This document shows positions 12,137-20,354 of a stretch of DNA of 20,354 nt, in pieces. Numbering within the stretch: the stretch's first letter is position 1; every line of letters starts with the position of its first letter. The translations under genes and the position numbers were made by a program. This DNA comes from SIG565 sp045601525 (GTDB taxonomy: Bacteria > Bacillota > Clostridia > Oscillospirales > Acutalibacteraceae). Location of the stretch: assembly GCA_045601525.1 (NCBI GenBank), contig JAZRZR010000027.1:1-20354 (forward strand), in the 5' to 3' direction. Below the pieces are notes generated by a model. It did no database searches. It saw nothing but the letters and a program-made list of their open reading frames with translations, and was not told the origin of the DNA.

Positions 12137-13474
12137 CTAAATTAAACTTACATAGGAAAACGGCAACTCTCCCAAGTAATTTATGACACTGTTTACATAA
12201 GTAGAAAGCCAGCCTCCAATCAACAAAACGGGTTGACTTCTTAAAATTATTCCGACGCTGCTTACCGACAGCATAAGCGTTACGGCAAAACTTATTAAAA
12301 TATTTGAAAGAATACAAACAAGCGAAACCCCGCCAAACGCTACAATACTAATCGGCAATGTGAAAATTAAAGCCGAAAGGGTTACCGTTAGGCAATTTAG
12401 TAAATATTTTAATACCCTAGACCTCACATTTTCTATTTTGAAAAGAGCTACCAAAACGGGATTAAGTATTATAATTCCCGCGGTAGAAGCGGCCGACAAG
12501 CAAAAAGAAATACTGCCTACAATAAACGGATTCATTAAAACAATTATGACAACCGCTGCCGAAAGCGATGTAAGTGCATCGCGGCGGCGCAGAGAGATAA
12601 AGGATATTAAAAGTACAAAATACATAATACCGGCCCTTAAAACCGATGGCGTAAAACCACAAAGAGCCATAAAAAATAATGTGAAAATAATGCTTAATAT
12701 CGACACTAACCGTTTATTCAAAAATATCCTTTTGCAAAACCTAAAAAAGCCGCCGCAAAGTATAGTCATATGCATTCCCGATACAACCATAACATGACCA
12801 ACACCGCTATTTATCACATTGTTTTCAAATTGCAAAGAAGGATACGAGCGATTACCGAGCAAAACAGCAGTTATAGTTGAGGCTTCATTATACTCCACAT
12901 TTTGAAATAAAATATTTTCTATATATGACCGTAATATAGCCAAACCTCTATAAAGCCAATTCACCTTTCCCGTTGTTTTGGCATGATAAATACTGCCTCT
13001 CACAAAAATATTCTCACTAAAATTGCGCCACTTAGTTTCTTGGCTTATGAATTTCTCAATAACTATATCGCAGTTTATTTCATCGCCGATACTAAAATCC
13101 TCTCCGCCCGAATACAACAACATCTTGTGTCCCACCAAGGTTTTGTTTGTGCAAGATGTAACCTTTACAATATAATTCAGAGAATACTCGTTATAATCGT
13201 TTTCTAAAACTGTACAATTTATCCGATAATTTTCATCATTAAGGTTTTTAACCGGGTTTATTTTGGCGGCATATGTAAGCAAAGTATTCAAAACAGTAAG
13301 TATGGCAATTATAAATACAAAGAGGTATTTGGTTTGTTTAACCGCTATAATATAATAAACCATCAATACGAGCAAAAGTAAAAAGAGTATCCAAATTGAA
13401 ATATACCCAAAAGAAATTGAAAATATAGAAATTAAAACACTGATTATTGCTGATAATACTATCGGCCTTCTCAT
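12137..13474 (-). CDS. comEC: ComEC/Rec2-like protein, lacking the C-terminal metallo-beta-lactamase domain
   Basis: This 445-residue polytopic membrane protein is homologous to the DNA-uptake channel ComEC. Two or three N-terminal spans (about 5-70) are followed by the extracellular OB-like domain (about 75-170). The Competence domain is at about 195-440, with its hallmark GVGHVMVVSGMHM (225-237) and ALCGFTPSVLRAGIMYFVLL. It ends just after GELPFSYVSL, where full-length homologues (roughly 700-800 residues) continue into more spans and the metallo-beta-lactamase domain that degrades the non-transported strand. The 65 bases to holA cannot hold that domain. It is either a deletion or a naturally short form. 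GAGGAG precedes the ATG. It may be fed by readthrough from the pyr operon. Confidence 0.85.
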   Translation of the reverse strand: MRRPIVLSAIISVLISIFSISFGYISIWILFLLLLVLMVYYIIAVKQTKYLFVFIIAILTVLNTLLTYAAKINPVKNLNDENYRINCTVLENDYNEYSLNYIVKVTSCTNKTLVGHKMLLYSGGEDFSIGDEINCDIVIEKFISQETKWRNFSENIFVRGSIYHAKTTGKVNWLYRGLAILRSYIENILFQNVEYNEASTITAVLLGNRSYPSLQFENNVINSGVGHVMVVSGMHMTILCGGFFRFCKRIFLNKRLVSILSIIFTLFFMALCGFTPSVLRAGIMYFVLLISFISLRRRDALTSLSAAVVIIVLMNPFIVGSISFCLSAASTAGIIILNPVLVALFKIENVRSRVLKYLLNCLTVTLSALIFTLPISIVAFGGVSLVCILSNILISFAVTLMLSVSSVGIILRSQPVLLIGGWLSTYVNSVINYLGELPFSYVSLI

Positions 13475-13493
13475 ATTTTCTCCTCAATAATTC

Positions 13494-13520
13494 AAACCCC
13501 TCTTGAAAAAGAGGGGTTTT
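13494..13520 (-). terminator. Hairpin at the end of the pyr operon
   Basis: AAACCCCTCTT (13494-13504) and AAGAGGGGTTT (13509-13519) form an 11-base-pair stem with a four-base loop. Read leftwards the stem ends in GGGGTTTGAATT, a short and imperfect U-tract, so some readthrough into comEC is plausible. On the opposite strand it ends TTTT. Confidence 0.7.
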
Positions 13521-13522
13521 GA

Positions 13523-13939
13523 TCAGTTTGCTTTTGTCTCACAGTAGATACAGCGATAAACCTTATTTTCCTTGTCAGTAAGTTTGAAAATATGGTCTAT
13601 TTCCTGTTCGCACGACGTTATACAACGTGGGTTTTTGCACTTAATTACGTTTTTAAGAATTTCCGGCATTTCTACTGTTCGCTTTTCTACAAGCACGCTG
13701 TTCTTGATAATGTTTATTGTAATATCAGGGTCAACAAAGCCTAAAACTGCAAAATCCACGGGGATTTCGGCATCGATTTTTATGATATCCTTTTTACCCA
13801 TCTTCTTAGAGTTTACATTCTTAATAATTGCGACCGAGCAATCAACCTTATCAAGTCCCAACAGTTCATAAAGCACCATACCCTTACCTGCTTGGATGTG
13901 GTCAATCACAAAACCGTTTGTTATAGAATCTATATTCAT
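13523..13939 (-). CDS. pyrI: Aspartate carbamoyltransferase regulatory subunit
   Basis: This protein has 138 residues. The N-terminal allosteric domain begins NGFVIDHIQAGKG, with the lysines and valines that bind nucleotide effectors in the family. The C-terminal zinc domain carries C101-x4-C106 and C130-x2-C133, the same spacing as in Escherichia coli PyrI, and joins regulatory to catalytic chains. An intact set implies a PyrB6-PyrI6-type enzyme under feedback control by end-product nucleotides. The ATG overlaps the pyrB stop by four bases (ATGA). It is the last gene of the operon. Confidence 0.95.
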   Translation of the reverse strand: MNIDSITNGFVIDHIQAGKGMVLYELLGLDKVDCSVAIIKNVNSKKMGKKDIIKIDAEIPVDFAVLGFVDPDITINIIKNSVLVEKRTVEMPEILKNVIKCKNPRCITSCEQEIDHIFKLTDKENKVYRCIYCETKAN

Positions 13940-14859
13940 ATTGTTCCCGCCTCCTTAAGAAGCTTGATAATAAGTGCCATACGCATATATTTGCCGTTTA
14001 GGACCTGCTTGAAATATGCGGCACGGGGGTCGCTATCAATCGCAACACTAATCTCGTTAACACGGGGCAAGGGATGCATTACCGATAAATCTTCCCTAGC
14101 AAGTTCCATTTTCTTAAGGTCTAAAATATAACTATCCTTTAGGCGAATATAGTCCTCCTCGTTAAAGAAGCGCTCACGCTGAACCCTTGTCATATATAAA
14201 ATATCAAGGTTGGGCAAAGCCTCTTCGAGTGAGGTGGTTTGGGTGTATTCTATACCGTTTTTCTTGAGTATATCCTTTTTAACATAGCTTGGGAGTTTTA
14301 ACTCTTCGGGTGAAATAAGCACAATCTTAATATTCTTGTATCTAGCCATAGCCGCTATTAAGGAGTGAACCGTTCTACCAAACTTTAGGTCACCGCAAAA
14401 GCCGATTGTAAGGTTATCTAATCTTCCCTTTTCACGATAAATTGTGAGCAAATCGGCAAGTGTTTGGGTTGGGTGGTTATGACCGCCGTCGCCCGCATTT
14501 ATAACGGGGATAGTTGCATTTTGTGCCGCTACAAAAGGTGCGCCCTCTTTGGGGTGTCGCATTGCAATTATATCAGCATAGCAACTGATTGTTTTTGCAG
14601 TATCAGCTACGCTCTCGCCCTTGGCGGTTGATGAGCTGCTTGCCTCTGAAAAACCTATTACACTGCCACCGAGTTCAAGCATTGCCGCCTCAAAGCTTAG
14701 CCTTGTGCGAGTTGATGGCTCAAAAAAGAGCGTTGCTAACTTTTTGCCGTGGCATACCTCACTGTATTTTTTGGGGTTATCAATAATGTCATTTGCGGTT
14801 TCTATCAACTGTTCAAGTTCTTTAGTAGAGAAATCTAAAATGTCAATTAAACTTCGCAT
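13936..14859 (-). CDS. pyrB: Aspartate carbamoyltransferase catalytic subunit
   Basis: This 307-residue protein is of usual length. It joins carbamoyl phosphate to aspartate, the committed step of pyrimidine synthesis. Visible active-site elements are FEPSTRTR (46-53) for carbamoyl phosphate, the 80s loop SSSSTAKGES with K80, HPTQ (129-132), RVQRERF, and MHPLPR. The ribosome binding site AAAGGAA lies inside the last codons of pyrE, five bases of gap separating the genes. It is coupled to pyrI by a four-base overlap. Confidence 0.97.
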   Translation of the reverse strand: MRSLIDILDFSTKELEQLIETANDIIDNPKKYSEVCHGKKLATLFFEPSTRTRLSFEAAMLELGGSVIGFSEASSSSTAKGESVADTAKTISCYADIIAMRHPKEGAPFVAAQNATIPVINAGDGGHNHPTQTLADLLTIYREKGRLDNLTIGFCGDLKFGRTVHSLIAAMARYKNIKIVLISPEELKLPSYVKKDILKKNGIEYTQTTSLEEALPNLDILYMTRVQRERFFNEEDYIRLKDSYILDLKKMELAREDLSVMHPLPRVNEISVAIDSDPRAAYFKQVLNGKYMRMALIIKLLKEAGTI

Positions 14860-14864
14860 TTTTC

Positions 14865-15518
14865 TTATTCCTTTGCACCGTTTATTTTAAGATAATTCTT
14901 TATTCTTTCAACATTTTCGGCGTTTCTATCATCTTCCTCAAGATATTCAATAATGTCATATACATCAACAACCGAATATACAGGGAAGCCGAACTCCTCG
15001 CCTACCTCAGCCATTGCACTCTTTTCGGTTTTTCCCTTTTCCTTACGGTCAACCATAACGAAAACTGCAGCCACTTTAGAATCCTTAAGACCCGATAAAA
15101 TTTCCATACTTTCTCTGATAGCAGTGCCTGCTGTGATAACATCCTCTACGATAACAATATCCTCACCCTGCGGCTTATAGCCTACAAATACACCGCCTTC
15201 GCCGTGGTCCTTTTCCTCTTTTCGATTAAAGAAAAATGGCACATCAAGTCCGTTTTCACTCAAAGCACAAGCAACCGATACTGCAATCGGGATACCCTTA
15301 TATGCGGGTCCATAAAGAACGGTTTTCTTGTTGCCGATTTTCTCAGCGTATGCCTTGGCATAAAACTGGCCGAGTTTTCTTATCTGGTCACCTGTTTTAA
15401 TATCGCCTGCATTTATAAAGTAGGGTATTTTACGTCCACTTTTTGCGGTGAAATCACCGAACTTAAGCACGCCTGCGCCCTCTAAAAACTGTATAAATTC
15501 TCTTTTATAGCCTTCCAT
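14865..15518 (-). CDS. pyrE: Orotate phosphoribosyltransferase
   Basis: This 217-residue protein converts orotate and PRPP to OMP. It shows GDFTAKSGRKIPYFINAG at the N-terminus, the flexible catalytic loop FNRKEEKDHGEGG (97-109), and the PRPP-binding motif IVIVEDVITAGTA (121-133). It is of the long PyrE type of Clostridia, with an extended region after 165. It sits 12 bases after pyrF and five bases before pyrB. Confidence 0.96.
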   Translation of the reverse strand: MEGYKREFIQFLEGAGVLKFGDFTAKSGRKIPYFINAGDIKTGDQIRKLGQFYAKAYAEKIGNKKTVLYGPAYKGIPIAVSVACALSENGLDVPFFFNRKEEKDHGEGGVFVGYKPQGEDIVIVEDVITAGTAIRESMEILSGLKDSKVAAVFVMVDRKEKGKTEKSAMAEVGEEFGFPVYSVVDVYDIIEYLEEDDRNAENVERIKNYLKINGAKE

Positions 15519-15530
15519 TTGTGCTTCTCC

Positions 15531-16229
15531 TTAATCAATAAATTCAGCTACGCAACGCTCATATGCGGCTACGGGGTCAGCTGCAGCAGTAATCGGTCTG
15601 CCTACAACAATATAGTCACTACCTATTTTTTTAGCCTCAGCAGGTGTCATAACACGCTTTTGGTCACCGATATCTCCATCGGCAAAGCGTACACCGGGGG
15701 TAATTGTCAAGAAGTGTTGGCCGCAGGTGTCGTGCACCTTCTCGGCCTCTAAGGGTGAACAAACAACACCATCAAGGCCTGCCTCTTTAGCATTCTTTGC
15801 ATAATGCATAACAACCTTATCAATCGGTTCCTTTATGAGAAGGTCGTTTTCCATACTCTCTTGGTCGGTTGAGGTAAGTTGTGTTACTGCAATAAGCAAG
15901 GGACGGCTACCATCCTCACGGGTAAGACCCTCAAGTGCTGCCTCCATCATACGCTTTGTGCCTGCAGCATGCAAATTTGTTATGTCAACATCTAAATTTG
16001 AGAGTACCGACATACTCTTTTTAACTGTGTTGGGGATATCGTGAAGCTTTAGGTCCAAAAAGATTTTGTGACCACGCTTTTTAATTTCCTTTACAATTTC
16101 GGGACCCTCGGCATAGAAAAGTTCCATACCAATCTTTACAAAGGGCTTACGGGTTGTGAATTTATCCAAAAATTCATAAACCGCCTTGGCACTCGAAAAG
16201 TCACAGGCTACTATTACGTCCTTACCCAT
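15531..16229 (-). CDS. pyrF: Orotidine 5'-phosphate decarboxylase
   Basis: This 232-residue protein is of the normal TIM-barrel length. It decarboxylates OMP to UMP. The N-terminal VACDFSSAKAV carries the first conserved Asp. The catalytic FLDLKLHDIPNT (57-68) provides D59, K61 and D64. TPGVRF and YIVVGRPIT near the end bind the phosphate. The ATG shares one base with the stop of pyrD. The pyrF-pyrE adjacency makes the last two steps of UMP synthesis co-expressed. Confidence 0.97.
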   Translation of the reverse strand: MGKDVIVACDFSSAKAVYEFLDKFTTRKPFVKIGMELFYAEGPEIVKEIKKRGHKIFLDLKLHDIPNTVKKSMSVLSNLDVDITNLHAAGTKRMMEAALEGLTREDGSRPLLIAVTQLTSTDQESMENDLLIKEPIDKVVMHYAKNAKEAGLDGVVCSPLEAEKVHDTCGQHFLTITPGVRFADGDIGDQKRVMTPAEAKKIGSDYIVVGRPITAAADPVAAYERCVAEFID

Positions 16230-17140
16230 TATTCAACCACTCCTATTATATCACTTAATTTTTCAATATTATATTTTTGCATTACTCGAGGTAAATCTTC
16301 GATTATACTTTTTGATGCATAAGGGTCAATCAGGTTTGCCGCACCGATTTGCACTGCGGTAGCTCCCGCCATCATCATCTCGATTACGTCCTCGGCGCTG
16401 CTCACACCGCCCATACCGATAACGGGGATTTTAACGGCTTTTGCCACCTGATACACCATTCTGACAGCCACGGGAAAAATCGCGCTGCCCGAAAAACCGC
16501 CCATTTTATTTGCAATTACGGGCTTCCTTTTATTTAGGTCTATACGCATACCGAGTAATGTGTTTATAAGGCTTATACCATCGGCGCCTGCCTCTTCGCA
16601 AGCCTTTGCGATTGCCACAATATCGGTAACATTTGGCGAAAGTTTTATAATAACCGGTTTAGTTGTAACCGATTTTACCGCCCTTGTAACCTCGGCTGCC
16701 GCCTCGGGTGAGGTGCCAAAGCTCATACCGCCACCGTGTACATTAGGACAGCTTATATTCACCTCAAGCCAACCCACCTGTTCGCATTTATCAAGTTTTT
16801 CACAAGTGTAAACATAATCTTCGACCGAAAAGCCGCTTACATTTGCCATAACCTTTTTATCAAAGCATTTTTTAAGCTTTGGAAGCTCCTCGCTTATTAC
16901 CTTTTCAACACCGGGATTTTGTAGTCCCACAGCGTTTATCATACCCGAACTACACTCGGCAATACGGGGTGTCGGGTTGCCGAAACGGGCATCCTTGGTG
17001 GTACCCTTAAAGGAAAATGTACCGAGAATATTTATATCGTAAAGTTCGGCAAACTCGTAGCCAAAGCCAAAGGTTCCGCTTGCGGGAATTACAGGGTTAT
17101 CAAGTGAAATGCCGCACAAATTAACATTTAATTTTCCCAT
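16229..17140 (-). CDS. pyrD: Dihydroorotate dehydrogenase, class 1B catalytic subunit
   Basis: This 303-residue flavoprotein oxidises dihydroorotate to orotate. The N-terminus has NPVIPASGTFGFG. The active-site loop NISCPNVHGGG has Cys at 131 where class 2 enzymes have Ser, as in class 1. NTLLGMRID and GMGGVSSAEDVIEMMMAGA bind FMN. The next-door pyrK (overlap 13 bases) makes it class 1B, which passes electrons through PyrK to NAD+ and suits anaerobic life. Confidence 0.97.
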   Translation of the reverse strand: MGKLNVNLCGISLDNPVIPASGTFGFGYEFAELYDINILGTFSFKGTTKDARFGNPTPRIAECSSGMINAVGLQNPGVEKVISEELPKLKKCFDKKVMANVSGFSVEDYVYTCEKLDKCEQVGWLEVNISCPNVHGGGMSFGTSPEAAAEVTRAVKSVTTKPVIIKLSPNVTDIVAIAKACEEAGADGISLINTLLGMRIDLNKRKPVIANKMGGFSGSAIFPVAVRMVYQVAKAVKIPVIGMGGVSSAEDVIEMMMAGATAVQIGAANLIDPYASKSIIEDLPRVMQKYNIEKLSDIIGVVE

Positions 17141-17865
17141 ATTATTTCCTCTTTTCTAAGAACGGGACCATCCTTGCAAATACGCTTATTTCCATAAAGG
17201 GTTTTGCATGAGCAACCCATACAAGCACCAAAACCGCAACCCATTCGCTCTTCAAAACTAAACTGTCCCGAGGTTTTAGAGGCGTTATATACCGCCCTTA
17301 ACATCGGCTCGGGGCCGCAGGTGTAAACGTGGGTGTAATCATACTTTTCAAAGGCGTTTGTTACAAAGCCCTTTACACCATAACTGCCGTCAACGGTGGT
17401 TACCGTAACATCTGCACCGAGATTTTTGAAATCTTCCTCGCAAAAAATTTCGTTTTGGGTATTAAAGCCAAGTATAACCGAAACCTTTTTGCCCTCGCCT
17501 ATCAATTTTTTTGCGAGGTAATATAGTGGCGGAACGCCAACACCGCCGCCAACTAACAAGGGCTTATCCCCAGATATTGACAAATCGTATCCGTTGCCAA
17601 GTCCTGTTAGTACATCAAGAGTTTCTCCCTGTCTCATTTTTGACATTTGTTCGGTACCCTTGCCAACCACCTTATAAATTATGGTAACAAAATCTTCTCC
17701 CTTATCGTAAACCGAAATAGGTCGGCGCAAAAAGAGTCCGTCAAGCTTTATGTTTATAAATTGACCGCTTGCGGTAATATCCGAGGCATCGCCCAAAAGC
17801 ACCATTTTATACACATTTTTGGTAAGCGATATGTTTTGTGTAATTTTAAAAATACCTTGCTTCAT
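17128..17865 (-). CDS. pyrK: Dihydroorotate dehydrogenase electron transfer subunit
   Basis: This protein has 245 residues. It is a ferredoxin reductase-like protein with FAD, an NAD-binding half and a [2Fe-2S] cluster. LRRPISVYD (47-55) binds FAD, and PLLVGGGVGVPPLYYLAKKL (102-121) is the nucleotide-binding turn. C210, C215, C218 and C230 (C-x4-C-x2-C-x11-C) hold the iron-sulphur cluster. It forms the PyrD2-PyrK2 complex. It starts five bases after the carB stop codon. Confidence 0.96.
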   Translation of the reverse strand: MKQGIFKITQNISLTKNVYKMVLLGDASDITASGQFINIKLDGLFLRRPISVYDKGEDFVTIIYKVVGKGTEQMSKMRQGETLDVLTGLGNGYDLSISGDKPLLVGGGVGVPPLYYLAKKLIGEGKKVSVILGFNTQNEIFCEEDFKNLGADVTVTTVDGSYGVKGFVTNAFEKYDYTHVYTCGPEPMLRAVYNASKTSGQFSFEERMGCGFGACMGCSCKTLYGNKRICKDGPVLRKEEIIWEN

Positions 17866-17870
17866 TTTTC

Positions 17871-20354
17871 TTACCTTCCGGCATCAATAGTTGAAATTGT
17901 TAATGTTGTTTCTTCAAGAACATCCAAAAGCACTCTTACTGTATCGAGGGCTGTGAATATTGTTACATTATTTTCGGTAGCATAGCTTCTTATCTTAAAG
18001 CCGTCATTTTGTTGGCCCATAGATTCAATATCGCTTGTATTGATTACATAGGCTATATGACCTTGACGGAGCGCATCGTGAATAACATCGGGGTCCTCCG
18101 AAATCTTTTTAAGTACCCTTGTGTTTATTCCGTTTTGCTTTAGGAATTTTGCAGTACCTGCGGTGGCCTCGATATTAAAGCCCAAATTATAGAATCGGCG
18201 GATAAGGGGCAATGCCTCAGCCTTATCTCTATCGGCGATAGTTGCAAAAACTGTACCGTAATTTTGCACCTTCATACCCGATGCCTGCAACGCCTTTGAA
18301 AGCGCACGGTTGAGCTTATCATCATAACCGATGGCTTCACCTGTAGATTTCATTTCGGGGGAAAGATAGGCGTCAAGTCCTCTTATTTTATTAAAGGAGA
18401 AAACAGGCACCTTTACATACCAACGCTCACTCTCATCGGGATATATCTCGAATATACCCTGCTCCTTAAGTGTTTTTCCGAGAATTACCTCAGTGGCAAT
18501 ATCGGCCAAACTATAGCCTGTTGCTTTTGAAAGGAAGGGTACTGTACGTGAAGAGCGGGGGTTAACCTCAATGATAAACACATTTTCGTTCTCATCAACG
18601 ATAAATTGAATGTTATAAAGACCTACAATGCCTATACCCTTGCCAAGTTTCTTGGCATACTGCAAAATAATGCCCTTTACCTTATTCGAAATACTAAAGG
18701 CGGGATATACGCTTATCGAGTCACCACTATGAACGCCTGTGCGCTCAACAAGTTCCATAATACCGGGTACAAATACATCTATACCGTCGCAAATGGCATC
18801 TACCTCAACCTCTTTACCACGGATATACTTATCAACAAGAACAGGTCTATCCTCATCGATTTCAACTGCGGTTTTAAGGTAATGCTTTAGCTGTTCCTCA
18901 TCGGCAACGATTTGCATTGCTCGGCCACCAAGCACAAACGAGGGACGCACAAGAACGGGATAGCCGATTTCGGCAGCGGCTTTAATGCCGTCCTCAATCT
19001 TGGTAACCGCCTTGCCCTTTGGCTGAGGAATATTAAGCTCAGTTAAAATCTTTTCAAAGCTATCACGGTTTTCGGCACGCTCAATAGCATCGCAATCGGT
19101 ACCGATAATCTTAACACCCAAATCACGAAGCGGCTCGGCAAGGTTAATTGCTGTTTGACCGCCAAGGGAAGCAATAACGCCCTCGGGTTGTTCAAAATCA
19201 ATGATATTCATAACATCTTCGGGTGTTAGGGGTTCGAAATAAAGTTTATCTGCAGTTGTATAATCGGTTGAAACAGTTTCGGGGTTATTGTTGATAATAA
19301 TTGCCTCGTAACCCGAGTTTTTAATTGTTGTAACGGCGTGAACTGTAGAATAGTCAAACTCTACGCCTTGGCCGATACGAATAGGACCCGCACCAAGCAC
19401 AACAATCTTTTTCCTATTGGTGAGAACCGATGCGTTCTCTCCCGAATATGAAGAATAAAAATACGGGATATATGCATTTGTGTGGCAGGTATCAACCATA
19501 CGGAAAACAGGTAAAAGTTTATTTTCCTTGCGGAATTTATAAACCTCTAATTCACTGCACTTCCACAATCTTGCTACATATTTATCCGAGAAGCCCATTT
19601 TCTTTGCAGCCTTTAGAACATCCAAATTATTGGGATTGGCCTTAAGGTTTTCTTCCATATCAATGATATTTTTTATGGCCTCAAGGAAGAAAGGAGTTAT
19701 CTTTGTAATTTCGTGAATTTCTTCAACCGACACCCCGTGATAAAGAAGTTCGGCAATAGCAAAGAGGTTATCATCTCTAAACTCACTGATATATTCTAAA
19801 AGTTCCTCAACACTCATATTATCAAACTTGCTGTGATAGAGGTGATTTACACCGATTTCCAAGGAACGAGTACCCTTAAGCAAGCTTTCCTCTAATGTTG
19901 AGCCGATACCCATAACCTCGCCTGTTGCCTTCATTTGTGTGCCGAGGCTATTTGATGCAGTTGTGAATTTATCAAATGGGAAACGGGGTAACTTGGTGAT
20001 TACATAATCAAGTTGGGGCTCGAAAGCGGCATTTGTATTTGCAATTGCAATCTCTTCAAGGGTCATACCAACTGCAATTTTTGCAGTAACTCGTGCAATA
20101 GGATATCCGCTTGCCTTTGAAGCCAACGCCGATGAACGAGAAACACGGGGATTAACCTCGATAAGATAATACTCACTGCTATGGGGATTAAGGGCAAACT
20201 GAACATTACAGCCACCCGATATTTTAAGAGCTTTAATTAGTTTTATTGCGCTATCGTTAAGCATTTTTTTGTCTTCATCCGACAAGGTCATAATAGGCGC
20301 TACTACCAAAGAGTCACCTGTATGAACACCAACGGGGTCAATATTTTCCATACC
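17871..20354 (-). CDS. carB: Carbamoyl phosphate synthase large subunit (N-terminal part outside the window)
   Basis: 827 residues are visible and the frame is open to the window edge. Full-length CarB is about 1,070, so about 240 N-terminal residues are missing and the internal Met near 20351 is not the start. The visible part begins inside the first ATP-grasp domain (MENIDPVGVHTGDS, LIEVNPRVSRSSALASKASG). It continues through the oligomerisation domain (about 200-330) and the second ATP-grasp domain (GAGPIRIGQGVEFDYSTVHA, VLVRPSFVLGGRAM, IIEVNPRSSRTVPFLSKATG). It ends with the MGS-type allosteric domain (from about 690). With CarA it makes carbamoyl phosphate from glutamine, bicarbonate and two ATP. 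It is upstream of pyrK in the operon. Confidence 0.97.
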   Translation of the reverse strand, partial: GMENIDPVGVHTGDSLVVAPIMTLSDEDKKMLNDSAIKLIKALKISGGCNVQFALNPHSSEYYLIEVNPRVSRSSALASKASGYPIARVTAKIAVGMTLEEIAIANTNAAFEPQLDYVITKLPRFPFDKFTTASNSLGTQMKATGEVMGIGSTLEESLLKGTRSLEIGVNHLYHSKFDNMSVEELLEYISEFRDDNLFAIAELLYHGVSVEEIHEITKITPFFLEAIKNIIDMEENLKANPNNLDVLKAAKKMGFSDKYVARLWKCSELEVYKFRKENKLLPVFRMVDTCHTNAYIPYFYSSYSGENASVLTNRKKIVVLGAGPIRIGQGVEFDYSTVHAVTTIKNSGYEAIIINNNPETVSTDYTTADKLYFEPLTPEDVMNIIDFEQPEGVIASLGGQTAINLAEPLRDLGVKIIGTDCDAIERAENRDSFEKILTELNIPQPKGKAVTKIEDGIKAAAEIGYPVLVRPSFVLGGRAMQIVADEEQLKHYLKTAVEIDEDRPVLVDKYIRGKEVEVDAICDGIDVFVPGIMELVERTGVHSGDSISVYPAFSISNKVKGIILQYAKKLGKGIGIVGLYNIQFIVDENENVFIIEVNPRSSRTVPFLSKATGYSLADIATEVILGKTLKEQGIFEIYPDESERWYVKVPVFSFNKIRGLDAYLSPEMKSTGEAIGYDDKLNRALSKALQASGMKVQNYGTVFATIADRDKAEALPLIRRFYNLGFNIEATAGTAKFLKQNGINTRVLKKISEDPDVIHDALRQGHIAYVINTSDIESMGQQNDGFKIRSYATENNVTIFTALDTVRVLLDVLEETTLTISTIDAGR

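Noticed and set aside
12360..12797. 145-codon open frame on the plus strand
   Set aside because: It lies wholly antisense within comEC, whose Competence domain is unmistakable.

Overview
The window looks like a chromosomal segment of an AT-rich, Gram-positive anaerobe of the class Clostridia, most likely an uncultured gut Oscillospiraceae-like lineage. This is an inference from gene content: a class 1B dihydroorotate dehydrogenase with its PyrK partner, a separate PyrI, a comEC-holA pair, strong GGAGG-type ribosome binding sites, consensus sigma-A promoters, and intergenic repeats of the kind common in gut Clostridia. No species can be named from sequence alone.

Almost everything is transcribed leftwards (minus strand). 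Read in that direction, 20354-13523 is the de novo pyrimidine operon: carB (cut by the window edge), pyrK, pyrD, pyrF, pyrE, pyrB and pyrI, with gaps of at most 12 bases or short overlaps, ending in a hairpin at 13494-13520. Together these make carbamoyl phosphate, carbamoyl aspartate, orotate, OMP and UMP. carA and pyrC are not in the window. Next comes a ComEC-like channel protein that lacks the usual metallo-beta-lactamase half. It is followed by a promoter driving a translationally interlocked set: holA (DNA polymerase III delta), a Toprim RNase M5-like protein, a WYL regulator and a small conserved-looking protein.

8990-7034 is an orphan phage tail-tip cassette: a baseplate upper/tail fibre protein, a leucine-rich-repeat tail protein and a 53-residue protein. 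It has its own consensus promoter, with a 24-base perfect palindrome at the predicted transcription start. No integrase, capsid, terminase or lysis gene accompanies it. Left of it are a lipoprotein serine-hydrolase homologue (class A beta-lactamase fold) in which the expected nucleophilic serine is a cysteine, then an intergenic interval holding a candidate plus-strand small RNA, then the rsmE-rsmF rRNA methyltransferase pair.

1-3392 is an accessory, repeat-rich zone. It holds three envelope proteins with zinc ribbons. One is a lipoprotein whose C-terminal 168 residues are exactly eight 21-residue Cys-Cys-Cys-His repeats. It also holds a DUF559 nuclease gene packaged between hairpin-forming inverted repeats, and two near-identical 60-base copies (57/60) of the 3' end and terminator of a polysaccharide deacetylase gene, about 2.17 kb apart. 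One copy is attached to a longer deacetylase remnant. The most unusual items are the CCCH-repeat lipoprotein, the Cys-for-Ser hydrolase, the candidate small RNA and the promoter-palindrome-controlled orphan tail cassette.
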